Positions 53,226-63,135 of a stretch of DNA of 64,000 nt are shown here, in pieces; position 1 is the first letter of the stretch, and each line of letters opens with the position of its first letter. The DNA comes from an uncultured Fibrobacter sp. (GTDB lineage: Bacteria > Fibrobacterota > Fibrobacteria > Fibrobacterales > Fibrobacteraceae). The stretch lies in NCBI GenBank assembly GCA_946408125.1, contig CAMJQW010000009.1:1-64000 (forward strand). The letters run 5' to 3'. The position numbers were made by a program, and so were the translations under genes. The notes under the pieces are model-generated. The model was not told the DNA's origin and did not search any database. It was given only the letters and a program-made list of their open reading frames with translations.

Positions 53226-53698
53226 CGTTCTATCCACTCCTTTTCTTTTTCCAGGAACTGGAACAGCAAAAGCTGCAACTCCTGGGGTGTCATGGAATCC
53301 GTTACCGTCAATATAGAAAGGCCCTTCGGGGCAACAAGTACGAATGCCGGCAGGGCGGTCAATTCCCAGACATCAAAATAGCAACGCTGCACCGTATTCT
53401 TGATTCCATCGCACATGATAGAGTCCTGCGAATCGGCATTCAGCTTCACCGGGTAGAACCTCGAATTCAGAACCGACGCAACCGTAGGGTCCGAATACAC
53501 GTTCGCATCCATCACGCGGCAAGGGACGCACCAATCCGCGTACAGGTCCACAAAGATGAGTTTCGGGGCATCCTTCGCCTTCTTGAGCGCAGCGGAATAG
53601 TCCATCCAGTGGACCAGTTTAGGAGCGGGCTTTGCGGCAAGGCTTACACACACGCTTAACAATACGACCGCCAACAGCAGTTCAATCCGGCGAATCAT
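53222..53698 (-). CDS. periplasmic thioredoxin-like protein
   Basis: A 158-residue protein with an N-terminal signal (about 1-22), then a thioredoxin fold with FVDLYADWCVPCRVMD; the redox pair is Cys57/Cys60. The cis-Pro segment is ALPAFVLV. Two further cysteines (IMCDGI and QRCYFDV) lie between. The WCVPCRxM form and short length resemble the C-terminal domain of DsbD or DUF255/thioredoxin_7 proteins that reduce or assist envelope proteins. It overlaps both neighbours by four bases. Confidence 0.85.
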   Translation of the reverse strand: MIRRIELLLAVVLLSVCVSLAAKPAPKLVHWMDYSAALKKAKDAPKLIFVDLYADWCVPCRVMDANVYSDPTVASVLNSRFYPVKLNADSQDSIMCDGIKNTVQRCYFDVWELTALPAFVLVAPKGLSILTVTDSMTPQELQLLLFQFLEKEKEWIER

Positions 53699-54102
53699 TC
53701 CTTATCCTCCGGTTTTGCCTTGTCCTTGGACTTCTTTTTCTTCGCCTTCTCCGCCTCTTCTTCCTTCTTTTTGATAAAGGCTTCCGGATCGAGGACAGAA
53801 TCGAGGCGGTTCACCACTTTTTTCTGGAAAGGCATCCAGTAATGTTCGTCGGCCTGGATCTTTTCAGACATGGCGAGGAAGGATTCCCGCGTGTAGCCGT
53901 ATTTCTGGAGGATTTCGCGACGAGCCACACGCGTTGTCGGCGATTGTGCGCCGTACATCATTTCCAAGGCACGCATATCCACGAACGCATCGACAAAACG
54001 CTCATCCACTTCCGGTTCGTCATTGAAACACGCCACGAACAGGACGGCGGCGGTCATCAAGGCGAAGATGCGAACATTCCAGCGGATCATCCGGCCTATC
54101 AT
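53695..54102 (-). CDS. small lipoprotein with Lys-rich tail (DUF4296-like)
   Basis: The 135-residue product has a lipobox (VLFVAC, Cys25). The following section (VDAFVDMRALEMMYG, ILQKYGYTRESFLAMSEKIQ) resembles the small Bacteroidetes DUF4296 lipoproteins in its layout. The last 25 residues are a charged Lys/Glu tail (KKKKSKDKAKPEDKE). Function unknown. It overlaps ftsY upstream and the thioredoxin-like gene downstream, each by four bases. Confidence 0.65.
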   Translation of the reverse strand: MIGRMIRWNVRIFALMTAAVLFVACFNDEPEVDERFVDAFVDMRALEMMYGAQSPTTRVARREILQKYGYTRESFLAMSEKIQADEHYWMPFQKKVVNRLDSVLDPEAFIKKKEEEAEKAKKKKSKDKAKPEDKE

Positions 54103-55019
54103 TCCTTCTCTTCGAGGGCGTTCTCGAAAAGACCTTCCACGTATTCCGCCTTGCTGAAGGGCACCAGCTGGTCGATGCGTTCGCCCATACCGATCCAGCG
54201 GATGGGAATCGATAGCGAACTTGCAATCGAGAGAACAGCGCCACCGCGGGCGGTACCGTCGAGCTTGGTCACCACAAGGCCCGTCAAGGGGAAACTCTGG
54301 TTGAAAATTTTCGTCTGGTTGATGGTGTTCTGTCCGGTATTGCCGTCAATCACGAGCCACATGTCGTGCGGGAAGTCGGGGTTCACCTTCTTCATCACGC
54401 GCACGATTTTCTTGAGCTCTTCCATCAGGTAGTCTTTATTGTGAAGGCGACCCGCGGTATCGATAAGCACCACATCGCAGCCTCGCGCAACGGCGGCCTG
54501 GCAGGCATCGAACGCGACGGCCGCCGGGTCGGAACCCTCCTGGTGCTTCACGAATTCAGCACCGCTGCGCTCGGCCCAAGTCTCGAGCTGTTCAATGGCC
54601 GCGGCACGGAACGTATCGCAGGCGGCAATCATTACCTTCTTGCCTTCGCCAATCCAGCGGGCAGCAAGTTTGCCAATCGTGGTCGTCTTGCCCGCGCCGT
54701 TCACGCCGATGACGAGCACTACGTGCGGCTTTCCCTTGATTTCGAACGGCGGCGGATCCTTGAGGAGGCGTTCCGCCTCACCGCGCATGATGTCGAGTAC
54801 CTGCTCGGTCGTGAGCGACTTGCCCAGCGCCTGTTCGCGGAGCGCATCCGTCAACAAGAACGCGGCTTCCACGCCCACGTCCGCCTTGATCAGATGTTCC
54901 TCGAGTTCCTCGAGCGTGTCGTCAGTAATCTTGCCCGCACCGACAATGCCCTTGAGTTCCCCTACGAGGGCGTCGCGGGTCTTGGCAAGCCCGCTCTTGA
55001 TGGCAGAAAAAAGTCCCAT
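54099..55019 (-). CDS. ftsY: signal recognition particle receptor
   Basis: FtsY docks ribosome-SRP complexes at the inner membrane and hydrolyses GTP with Ffh. The 306-residue product has the short N domain ([26 protein letters not shown]) and a complete G domain: P-loop GVNGAGKTT at 105-113, [17 protein letters not shown], and [10 protein letters not shown]. It lacks the long acidic N-terminal extension of E. coli FtsY, as in many bacteria. Its start shares a base with the clpP stop (TAATG). Confidence 0.96.
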   Translation of the reverse strand: MGLFSAIKSGLAKTRDALVGELKGIVGAGKITDDTLEELEEHLIKADVGVEAAFLLTDALREQALGKSLTTEQVLDIMRGEAERLLKDPPPFEIKGKPHVVLVIGVNGAGKTTTIGKLAARWIGEGKKVMIAACDTFRAAAIEQLETWAERSGAEFVKHQEGSDPAAVAFDACQAAVARGCDVVLIDTAGRLHNKDYLMEELKKIVRVMKKVNPDFPHDMWLVIDGNTGQNTINQTKIFNQSFPLTGLVVTKLDGTARGGAVLSIASSLSIPIRWIGMGERIDQLVPFSKAEYVEGLFENALEEKE

Positions 55020-55600
55020 TATACCAAGCTCTCGACCTTGTCGACCAAGCCGTAAGCCTTGGCTTCTTCGGCACTCATGAAGTTGTCGCGTTCGGTATCG
55101 CGGTCAATCTCTTCCATCGTATGGCCCGAAGTCTCGGCGAGGATCTTGCCCGTGATGTTACGGATGCGAAGCATTTCCTCGGCCTGGATCTGGATGTCGC
55201 TCGCGGGCGCCACAATCTCGCCGTGAATGAGCGGCTGGTGGATCATGATGCGGGCGTTCGGCCACGCATAACGCTTGCCCTTCGCACCCGATGTCAGAAG
55301 GACCGCACCCATCGAAGCCGCCTGTCCGCAGCAGACCGTCACAACATCACTCTGGATGGCGTTCATGCAGTCGTAAATGGCAAGGCCAGAAGAAATCACG
55401 CCGCCCGGGCTGTTGATGAAGAACACGATGTCGTCGTGGTTCAAGGAGTCCAGGTACAGAAGCTGCTTCACGATGCGTTCGGCGCTCTCGTCATCGACAC
55501 CGCCCCACAGGAAAATCTTACGCTTGGAGGCGAGGAATTCTTCCGCCTTCTTCATCATTTCCGGAGTCTGGTTTTCTTTCTTTTCGTTGCAGTCGGCCAT
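55019..55600 (-). CDS. clpP: ATP-dependent Clp protease proteolytic subunit
   Basis: ClpP forms the 14-subunit peptidase chamber that works with ClpX or ClpA. The 193-residue product has FINSPGG, the active serine in [11 protein letters not shown] (Ser96), His121 in MIHQPL and Asp168 in [10 protein letters not shown], so the triad is complete. The serine loop reads GQAAS rather than the usual GMAAS, and the stretch IHGEIVAP replaces the common GQA segment. It may therefore be a second, divergent ClpP. It heads the five-gene overlapping operon. The 189-base upstream gap is AT-rich and shared with a divergent gene. Confidence 0.93.
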   Translation of the reverse strand: MADCNEKKENQTPEMMKKAEEFLASKRKIFLWGGVDDESAERIVKQLLYLDSLNHDDIVFFINSPGGVISSGLAIYDCMNAIQSDVVTVCCGQAASMGAVLLTSGAKGKRYAWPNARIMIHQPLIHGEIVAPASDIQIQAEEMLRIRNITGKILAETSGHTMEEIDRDTERDNFMSAEEAKAYGLVDKVESLV

Positions 55601-55789
55601 AATAAATCCTTTTTATATAGTCAAAATTTAGAAAAAACACACTTATTTCCCCAAAAAGGCACCCCCGACAATACCCCTTACACAAAAAATCCGACGATTG
55701 TAAAAAAAAATTACATTCTTCTCTTTTTTTAGTTATATTAAAAGTTACTTTTTGGTTACAAAAGGACAAAAATTTATAAAGGGGTGCCT

Positions 55790-58255
55790 ATGCAAACATG
55801 GCTCAAATGCTCTATCATCGGTTCTGTCGCCCTCCTCGCGGCTTGTGGTGACGACGATTCATCATCCTTCGTTCCCGAAGAAAACAAAGAAGACAGCAAC
55901 GTCTTCGTCGACGAAGACGGCGTCGAACACACCATCTCAGGTTGCTTCATGGAACGAATCGACGACGGCTACAGGGTAATCTGTGGCGAAGATTCCGTCG
56001 GCGTGTTCCTGAACGAAGACAACGGCGTTGACGCCAACTGCACCATGTCCCCCGTAGAAAACGGCTATAAAGTCATCTGCAACAAGGACTCCGTCGCCGT
56101 ACTGGTCCAAGACGAAAACGGACTCATCGGCGAAAAGGGCGAACCGGGAACCAGCTGCACGGTAGCGACACTGAACAAGGGCTACCAGATTATCTGCGGC
56201 GAAGACTCCCTCGAAGTCGTGAACGACAACATCAAGGATAAGGCCGACATCTCTCTGCGCGTCATCGACTACAACACAGGGCTTCCCATTACCTCGGCCC
56301 TTGTACTTGCAGCTGGCACTAACGATTCCCTTTATACAGACACACTCGGTGTCCTCACGATCAAGGACAACGTCTTGGGCAGCTACACCTACATTGTATC
56401 CAAGAAGGGTTATGCCTCGCAGGTACAGCATATCGACCTGGCCGAAAATGGCCAAGGCGACGTGGCCCGCGTCCGTGACGAATTCACCGACGTCAAACTG
56501 CGTGCTACCGGCGCAACCGTCAACGGCACCGTCCTCTACACCGACGGCCTCACGGGAGCCGTTTCGGGAGCCTCCAAGGTGAAGGTCACCCTCAAATTCA
56601 GCGACGAAAACCTCTACCCATCCGAAATTTCCACGACCACCGACTCGTTGGGCGTTTATAGCTTTACCAACCTTCCCGAAAGCGTCGGCTACACCGTTTT
56701 CGTCCCGCAGACATCTATCGGCGGGTCCACTTATGCGTCTAACAGCAACTTGACCGTCTCCGGCCTGCGCGCCGGTGAACGCAAGGACCTCCAGGTTATC
56801 AGGCTCGGCATCGTGGGCCTGATTCCCGAACTGGTCAAGGACAATCTGAGCGGCATCGAAGCCAAGGACACCGTCGTGTTCCAGTTCTCCACCGAACTCA
56901 TCGCGGACTCCATCGCCAAGTCCTGGAAAGTCTTTAAAGGCGACTGCGACTACGGTACTTCCGTGCTGACCAACGCCACCCTGGACAAGAGTTCCACCAA
57001 GCTGACCATCTCCCCGGTCAAGGGAACCTGGACCAACTTCGATTCCTACTGCATTGCGGGAACCGGTTACACGAACGACGGCCAGCGCGTCTACGTCCGC
57101 AAGAACTTCATCCCTGGGAACATCAACAAGGATCTTTCTTCCATCACGAAGCTCGCCGCCAGCAGTTACTATGACCGCTACATCCAGCTGAAATGGAAAC
57201 CCACGGGCGACAGAATTACCGGTTACAAGGTTTACTTCAAGACGAACAAGGAGAATGACTTCCGCGAATTCACCAACTGGGAAACCGGAACGCTCCCCAT
57301 CGATTCGAGCATCTGCGACAATGCAGCAAGCGTCACGGCCTGCGATCAGTACAGGGACTACTCGGGTAGCAGCTACTATACTAGGGTCAACTACTACTGG
57401 TACACCAAGTACACCGAACGCTCCAGTACCAACTACGATGATTATTACACCAACGGTTATAACGATTCCACAAGCATCACCAACGTGTGGTACGTACTGG
57501 ATACCCGTCGAGTCTCTTATGATGATTACTATGATTTCACAACATCGTCTGCCGAAGGCAAAACAAAGTTCACAAGAACGGTTTACCTCTGGCTCGCAAG
57601 CGACGACCCCATTACTTACGATTCCTGCGAAGTAGGAAACGGACAATATTCTAGCTATTATGATTGTCCCGAATACAACGACTATGGATCCTACTATACC
57701 ACTACATTGAACTACTATATCCAGACGCCGATTGATTCGTCGTTCTGCTCGACAGCAGGCACAAGTTCTTACGCCTACGAGACCCAGTGCGAACAGTACA
57801 CCACGTTTAACAGAGGCCCAAATGTCCAGCGTACCGTCTACTGGGACAAGGTCCCGACAGATTCCGTGTCCTGCGCGATTGCAAACGGCAATAGCATGCG
57901 GAGTGATTCCAAGTGTGACAGCCTAATCAAGGCTTTTGCACCAAACGAGTATTACCTTACAAACTATACCAATGGTTACGATTACTATTACGATGATTAC
58001 GGCAACTACTACAACATCTACAACAGTGGCCGATACAACAGCAACCGTTACGACTACTCCTATGTCTGGTACACCAAGTATGCCAACAAGAGACCCCTCG
58101 AAACAGACTCGCTGGCATTCATCAGGAATACCCAGATATTCACGACCGACGAAGTCACAACCGCAAGCTTCATCGTGTTGCCCTATATCAGCCTGAACGG
58201 AGAGACCTACACTTCTAACGTGGCCGAAGCGGACTCCGTAACCGTCAAGCACTAA
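55790..58255 (+). CDS. tyrosine-rich surface lipoprotein
   Basis: The 821-residue product has a lipobox (ALLAAC, Cys19). Three short repeats of the form C...GY-(R/K/Q)-(V/I)-IC...DS follow (about 45-155), the second ending in a collagen-like GEKGEPGTSC stretch. A carboxypeptidase-regulatory-like domain is visible at about 165-250 (DISLRVIDYNTGLPITSALV), then another (GATVNGTVLYTDGLTG). A fibronectin-type-III-like section (IQLKWKPTGDRITGYKVYFK) follows. From about 515 the sequence is extremely rich in Tyr, Asp, Asn and Ser (for example YYDDYGNYYNIYNSGRYNS). I chose the ATG at 55790 after AAGGGG over GTG 55784. It precedes the InlB-repeat gene by 25 bases; both may be cotranscribed. Confidence 0.8.
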   Translation: MQTWLKCSIIGSVALLAACGDDDSSSFVPEENKEDSNVFVDEDGVEHTISGCFMERIDDGYRVICGEDSVGVFLNEDNGVDANCTMSPVENGYKVICNKDSVAVLVQDENGLIGEKGEPGTSCTVATLNKGYQIICGEDSLEVVNDNIKDKADISLRVIDYNTGLPITSALVLAAGTNDSLYTDTLGVLTIKDNVLGSYTYIVSKKGYASQVQHIDLAENGQGDVARVRDEFTDVKLRATGATVNGTVLYTDGLTGAVSGASKVKVTLKFSDENLYPSEISTTTDSLGVYSFTNLPESVGYTVFVPQTSIGGSTYASNSNLTVSGLRAGERKDLQVIRLGIVGLIPELVKDNLSGIEAKDTVVFQFSTELIADSIAKSWKVFKGDCDYGTSVLTNATLDKSSTKLTISPVKGTWTNFDSYCIAGTGYTNDGQRVYVRKNFIPGNINKDLSSITKLAASSYYDRYIQLKWKPTGDRITGYKVYFKTNKENDFREFTNWETGTLPIDSSICDNAASVTACDQYRDYSGSSYYTRVNYYWYTKYTERSSTNYDDYYTNGYNDSTSITNVWYVLDTRRVSYDDYYDFTTSSAEGKTKFTRTVYLWLASDDPITYDSCEVGNGQYSSYYDCPEYNDYGSYYTTTLNYYIQTPIDSSFCSTAGTSSYAYETQCEQYTTFNRGPNVQRTVYWDKVPTDSVSCAIANGNSMRSDSKCDSLIKAFAPNEYYLTNYTNGYDYYYDDYGNYYNIYNSGRYNSNRYDYSYVWYTKYANKRPLETDSLAFIRNTQIFTTDEVTTASFIVLPYISLNGETYTSNVAEADSVTVKH

Positions 58256-58280
58256 CCCCTAACGCGGCGAGAAAAAAGCA

Positions 58281-61200
58281 ATGAAAAACACTATCCATAC
58301 TATCGAGCATTGGCAAAGAATCCTTTTGTTGCCCTTTCTTCTCGTCGCGTCTGTTTTTGCAGACACATTTACCCCTCCTATTTCCATCATCTACAACAAC
58401 GTTGGTGAGAACGTAACCAATCCCAATCCGGCATCCTGCGATGACGATATCGCATTAGAAGACCCGGAACAGACCGGTTACACCTTTGGCGGATGGTTCG
58501 AAGATGAAGAACATACAGGAACACCCATTGACGAACTCAAATGCTGGAACGCTCACGAAGCTGGAGAAGAAGAAATTTCCGTCTTCGCCAAGTGGACGCC
58601 GATTGACTACACCATCGAATATTACGATGGCGTCACACTTCTCACGGGTTTGGATCCTACCTCTTATACCATTGAAAGTGACGAAATCACCCTCCCGATG
58701 GTTACAAAAGACTATTACGGTTTTGACGGCTGGTTCACGACATCGACATTCGGCGAAGGAACCGCCGCCACTACAATCCCTGCAGGTTCGCACGAGGACA
58801 AGGCTTTCTACGCCAAGTGGACGCCGACATCCTTCTCCATCACCTACAACCTGAACGGTAGCACCACTGCACCCGTAACCAACAGCACCGACAACCCTGA
58901 TTCCTACACCGTCGAAACGGAAACCATTACCCTGGCAAATCCCAGCCGCAACGGATACACCTTCGGCGGCTGGTACACAACCAGCACCTTCGCTACATCT
59001 TCGAAAATCACCGCCATTACCGAGGGTTCTGCCGGAGACTTGGTCCTTTACGCCAAGTGGACGCCGATCAACTACTCCATTACCTACAACTTGAACGGCA
59101 GCACCGTCGCACCCGCGACCAACAGTGGCAATCCTGGGTCCTATACCATAGAATCGGCAACCATAACCCTGGCAAGCCCCAGCCGCAACGGATACGCCTT
59201 TAACGGATGGTTCACGACATCGACATTCGACGAAGGAACGGCAGTCACCACAATCCCTGCGGGTTCGCATGAGGATATGGTTCTCTTTGCCAAGTGGTCG
59301 CTGAACACCTATACTATCACCTACAACTTGAACGGCAGCACCGTCGCGCCCGCAACAAACAGCAGTGCGAACCCAGCGACCTATACCGTCGAATCGGCAA
59401 CCATTACCTTGGCAAATCCCAGCCGCACCGGCTACACCTTCGGCGGATGGTATACAACCAGCACCTTCACCGCCTCTTCGAAAATCACATCCATAGCGAC
59501 CGGTTCTACCGGAAACAAGATTCTTTACGCCAAATGGTCCGCAGACGGCTTCTCCATCACCTACTACCTGAACGGCAGTGCAGCCGCGCCCGCCACCAAC
59601 AACAGCGCCAACCCCGGCTTCTATACCGTCGAAACGGGGACCATCACTTTGGCAAATCCCAGCCGCACCGGCTACACCTTCGGCGGATGGTTCACGACAT
59701 CGACATTCGACGAAGGAACGACTGTCACGACAATCCCTGCAGGTTCGCATGAAGACAAGGTTTTCTACGCCAAATGGACGCCGATTATCTATACCATCAC
59801 CTATCTAAACGGCACGACCCTCGAAGAAGAAACCGACAACGACAACCGCACATCGTATAATATCGAAACACCGTCGTTCTACATTTCCAATTTGGAAAGA
59901 AGGGGTTACACCTTTGGCGGCTGGTACACAAACAGTTCTTTCACCGATTCTCCGGTAACGATCATCAACACGGGAACCTACGGCAACCGGACGCTATACT
60001 CGAAGTGGACTCTACAAAGCTACGATATCACATACAACCTGAACGGCGGCACCAATTCCGCAAACAACCCCAGCAGCTACACCGTTCACGACGCTTTTGA
60101 TTTTGCTGACCCTTCTCGAGAATACTATTCCTTTGACGGTTGGTACACAAACGCGAGTTTCACTTCTTCTAAGGTCGTAGGCATTGCGAATAACTCTACG
60201 GGGTACGTTGAAATCTACGCCAAGTGGAATCCCACACGCTATACGATTACCTACCACATGGACGGTGGCACCAATTCTGCAAGCAACCCCAGTGGATGCA
60301 CTCACTTCGACCAAGTCACTCTCGACAAGCCTCAAAAGGCTGGCTACGACTTTATCGGCTGGTACAAAGACAACACTACCTCCATAAGCACCATCAGCAA
60401 CGCATCGGGAAACATCGACCTGTACGCGCGTTGGGCTGTGCACAACTACAACATCTACTACACGCTCTACGGTGGCACGAATGACGCCGACAATCCATCG
60501 ACATACTCCTACACCGACAACATAACGCTCAAGAACCCCACTAGGGCCAACTATGTCTTTGAAGGCTGGTACACCGAAAACACCTTCAAGAACAAGGTCG
60601 AATCGATTGATGGGACCTCGCAGAAGGTGATATTCCTGTATGCCAAGTGGCGCATCATCGACTACAGCATCACCTACAAGCTGAACGGCGGTACCAACAA
60701 CGACACCAACGTGGTCAAGTACAGTCCCGGCGACTCCGTCACCTTCCTCACCCCGACCTACAAGGGTTACTCCTTCTTGGGTTGGTACCAGGATTCCGAC
60801 TTTGAGAATCGCATCTTCGCTCTTTCGAAAAAGGCTTCGGGTGATACCACCATCTATGCCAAGTGGAAAATCAACACTTACTCCGTTGCCTACCGTCTGT
60901 TTGGCGGCAAGAACGACTCCAAGAACCCTGAAAACTTTACCGTGAAAGACAGCATTGCGCTTGCCGCCCCCACCAAGAAGGGCTACACCTTCGACGGGTG
61001 GTACACCGATTCGCTCTTCACGCAAAAGATTACGGCAATCAAGGGCAACGCCGAAAACCTGCTCCTGTACGCCAATTGGAAAATCACCAGCTACAAGATT
61101 AACTACGTACTGGACGGAGGCGAGAACGCCATCAACAACCCGACTATCTACAAGATCGATTCGGCCAAGACGCTCCTGCCCGCCACCAAGACCGGCTATA

Positions 61201-61715
61201 ACTTTGAAGGTTGGTTCCTAGACTCGAACAAGACCGAAAAGATAAGCAGGATCGCTTCGGGCAATACCGGCGACATAACCGTTTACGCAAAATGGTCCGT
61301 CAAATCGTTCACGGTCATCTTCTTGAACTACGACAACCATCGTCTGGACACCCAATCTGTTCCTTACGGCGAAGCGGCCGAAGAGCCTGAAGAACCCGAG
61401 CGTGACGGATACAAGTTTATCGGTTGGAATGCCGACTTCGACAAGATTACCGAAGACACCGAAATCTACGCCGTGTTCGAAAAGGTCGACGGCATTCACG
61501 CCGCACAGGCAAGCAAGTTCAGCGTGACGGTCAGCGGCCACGAAATCCTGGTCACGGGCACACGCATCGGGAACAAGATTGCAATCCTCGATGTTCAAGG
61601 CAAACTCCTGAAACAAATGGATGTCGCAAGCGAACGCACGACAATCTCGTTGCAGAAGCCCGGAATCTACATCTTGCAGATTGGCAAGTTCACCCAGAAA
61701 ATCGCTATCCGCTAG
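58281..61715 (+). CDS. secreted InlB B-repeat (Listeria-Bacteroides repeat) protein with T9SS-type tail
   Basis: The 1144-residue product begins with a signal peptide (LLLPFLLVASVFA). It is built of fourteen repeats, each 65-80 residues, with the signature GYTFGGWYT...L-Y-A-K-W (Flg_new family). These beta-grasp-like modules are common on surface proteins and adhesins. The C-terminal 75 residues (VSGHEILVTGTRIGNKIAILDVQGKLL...PGIYILQIG) fit type IX sorting domains. The middle repeats (58850-59780) are nearly identical at DNA level. A strong terminator follows. A role in cell-surface attachment is inferred from architecture. Confidence 0.88.
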   Translation: MKNTIHTIEHWQRILLLPFLLVASVFADTFTPPISIIYNNVGENVTNPNPASCDDDIALEDPEQTGYTFGGWFEDEEHTGTPIDELKCWNAHEAGEEEISVFAKWTPIDYTIEYYDGVTLLTGLDPTSYTIESDEITLPMVTKDYYGFDGWFTTSTFGEGTAATTIPAGSHEDKAFYAKWTPTSFSITYNLNGSTTAPVTNSTDNPDSYTVETETITLANPSRNGYTFGGWYTTSTFATSSKITAITEGSAGDLVLYAKWTPINYSITYNLNGSTVAPATNSGNPGSYTIESATITLASPSRNGYAFNGWFTTSTFDEGTAVTTIPAGSHEDMVLFAKWSLNTYTITYNLNGSTVAPATNSSANPATYTVESATITLANPSRTGYTFGGWYTTSTFTASSKITSIATGSTGNKILYAKWSADGFSITYYLNGSAAAPATNNSANPGFYTVETGTITLANPSRTGYTFGGWFTTSTFDEGTTVTTIPAGSHEDKVFYAKWTPIIYTITYLNGTTLEEETDNDNRTSYNIETPSFYISNLERRGYTFGGWYTNSSFTDSPVTIINTGTYGNRTLYSKWTLQSYDITYNLNGGTNSANNPSSYTVHDAFDFADPSREYYSFDGWYTNASFTSSKVVGIANNSTGYVEIYAKWNPTRYTITYHMDGGTNSASNPSGCTHFDQVTLDKPQKAGYDFIGWYKDNTTSISTISNASGNIDLYARWAVHNYNIYYTLYGGTNDADNPSTYSYTDNITLKNPTRANYVFEGWYTENTFKNKVESIDGTSQKVIFLYAKWRIIDYSITYKLNGGTNNDTNVVKYSPGDSVTFLTPTYKGYSFLGWYQDSDFENRIFALSKKASGDTTIYAKWKINTYSVAYRLFGGKNDSKNPENFTVKDSIALAAPTKKGYTFDGWYTDSLFTQKITAIKGNAENLLLYANWKITSYKINYVLDGGENAINNPTIYKIDSAKTLLPATKTGYNFEGWFLDSNKTEKISRIASGNTGDITVYAKWSVKSFTVIFLNYDNHRLDTQSVPYGEAAEEPEEPERDGYKFIGWNADFDKITEDTEIYAVFEKVDGIHAAQASKFSVTVSGHEILVTGTRIGNKIAILDVQGKLLKQMDVASERTTISLQKPGIYILQIGKFTQKIAIR
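58465..61450 (+). repeat. fourteen tandem InlB-type coding repeats
   Basis: Repeat landmarks (GYxFxGW) recur from the codons at about 58480 to 61430. Bases 59409-59451 and 59649-59691 are identical over 43 bases, exactly 240 bases apart. Bases 59205-59240 and 59685-59720 are identical over 36 bases, 480 apart. Later repeats are more divergent. Confidence 0.88.
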
Positions 61716-61721
61716 CATTTG

Positions 61722-61749
61722 AAAGCACTCCCCGCCGGAGTGCTTTTTT
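61722..61749 (+). terminator. terminator after the InlB-repeat gene
   Basis: AAAGCACTCC (61722-61731) and GGAGTGCTTT (61737-61746) form a 10-bp stem with a 5-base loop (CCGCC), followed by further T. It sits 13 bases before the aroD start. Confidence 0.88.
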
Positions 61750-61761
61750 ATCTTTGATGGC

Positions 61762-62535
61762 ATGCAAGTCGATTCTACGAAATTCCTGGTCGGCCTAGTC
61801 GGTCCGGACGTGCTATCCGCCATCGAGGAGGACAGCCTGAACCCCGTGTTCCTCGATTTGCAAGCCTGCAACGCATTGGAGATCCGCTACGACTTCTTTG
61901 AGCAGGCGCAGTGGCCCGGACTTTCCGGAAGGCTCCGCAAGGTAGCCCCGCACGCCATGCAGATCGGCACCATCCGCCTGCACCGCGACGGCGGCAAGTT
62001 CCCCGACAGGGACGCCGTGGCGCGCCCGGAACTCTGGCAAAAAATTCTAGAAGCCGCCGAAGTGCCCGAATGGCTCGACCTGGAACGCGACTGCCTCTCG
62101 CAATTTGCAGACCTCAAGAAAGCCGCATCCGCACGCGGCACGCGCATCCTCGTATCGGAACACAACTTTGTTCGTATTCCGGGAGAACAGGAACTGAAGG
62201 TCCTCGCCGACGACGCCCGCCGCGTCAAGGCGGACGGGCTCAAGATTGCCGCCATGAGCAATTCCGAATCGGACTGCGACCGTCTGTACAAGTTCACGAA
62301 AAAGTTCTCGAAGTATTTCGACCTCTTCGCCGCATTCGGGATGGGCGACACGGGTCGTATCAGCAGGCTCTGGTCGCTCAAGGAAGGAGCGAACCTCACC
62401 TACGCCGCCATCGATTCCGTGGAGGCCCCCGGGCAAATTGACGCCATAACCATGAAAAAGGCCCTGGACAGCTTCGACATCATCTATTCCCAGTCCGATT
62501 TGGCCTCATTTTTGGCAAAATTCCGCCAATTTTAA
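61762..62535 (+). CDS. aroD: type I 3-dehydroquinate dehydratase
   Basis: AroD dehydrates 3-dehydroquinate to 3-dehydroshikimate by a Schiff-base mechanism. The 257-residue product has LEIRYD (Glu40, Arg42), TIRLHRDGGKFP, the catalytic His134 in SEHNF and the Schiff-base Lys161 in DGLKIAAMS, then FGMGDTGRISR and LTYAA. All key residues of the type I family are present, though the remainder is divergent. The ATG at 61762 lies just after the terminator of the previous gene; its promoter would overlap that gene's end. Confidence 0.88.
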   Translation: MQVDSTKFLVGLVGPDVLSAIEEDSLNPVFLDLQACNALEIRYDFFEQAQWPGLSGRLRKVAPHAMQIGTIRLHRDGGKFPDRDAVARPELWQKILEAAEVPEWLDLERDCLSQFADLKKAASARGTRILVSEHNFVRIPGEQELKVLADDARRVKADGLKIAAMSNSESDCDRLYKFTKKFSKYFDLFAAFGMGDTGRISRLWSLKEGANLTYAAIDSVEAPGQIDAITMKKALDSFDIIYSQSDLASFLAKFRQF

Positions 62536-62623
62536 AGTTTTTATCTTACAAACTCGCTATAAATCGCCCAAACAGGCATTTTTTTTCTAAAATATCGGGT
62601 TGAACGAATAAGAGGAAATAACA

Positions 62624-63088
62624 ATGCGTCTTTCTGAACGTTTTGTAGACAATTGCATTTTGATTAATTCCGCGAGCGAATCCAAGGAAGCCATCCTGAA
62701 CGAACTCGTGGATACCCTGTGCAAGGCGTACAAACTGGAACATCGCGACGAAATCTTTGAAGCCGTGTGGAACCGCGAACAGAGCCGTTCCACGGGTATC
62801 GGTTGCGGCCTCGCCGTGCCCCATGCCAAGATTGACTACGTGGACCGCATGTGCATGGTGGCCGCCACGGTCGAGAAGGGCCTGGACTTCCAGTCCTTCG
62901 ACGGCGAGCCCGTGTACCTGCTCATCCTCATCGTGAGCCCGGGCAACACCGTGGGCCCGCACCTCAAGGCGCTCTCCTCCGTGAGCCGACTCCTGGCCGA
63001 CGGCAACGTGCGCAAGGACCTCATCGCCTCGAAGACCCCGGCCGAGTTCCTGACCATCCTCCGCGCCGCCGAGGACAAGTACCTGTAG
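62624..63088 (+). CDS. PTS IIA component, nitrogen/fructose type (PtsN-like)
   Basis: A 154-residue phosphocarrier of the EIIA-Ntr/Fru family. It has LVDTLCKAY, REQSRSTGIGCGLAVPHAKI with the phospho-accepting His67, LILIVSPGNTVGPHLKALSSVSRLL and a C-terminal FLTILRAAEDKY. No EIIB or EIIC domain is attached or adjacent. Stand-alone copies usually act in regulation (potassium, nitrogen, envelope stress) rather than sugar uptake. A spacing of 88 bases from aroD suggests its own promoter. Confidence 0.9.
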   Translation: MRLSERFVDNCILINSASESKEAILNELVDTLCKAYKLEHRDEIFEAVWNREQSRSTGIGCGLAVPHAKIDYVDRMCMVAATVEKGLDFQSFDGEPVYLLILIVSPGNTVGPHLKALSSVSRLLADGNVRKDLIASKTPAEFLTILRAAEDKYL

Positions 63089-63135
63089 TTGCCCTTGACA
63101 CCCCGAGCATTCTTTTATATATTTGCTCGCACCTC

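Noticed and set aside
55937..57646. 569-residue minus-strand frame opposite the Tyr-rich lipoprotein
   Set aside because: The plus strand has a lipobox, ribosome site and domain motifs. The minus-strand product is a Val/Asp/Gly-rich shadow without a start signal.
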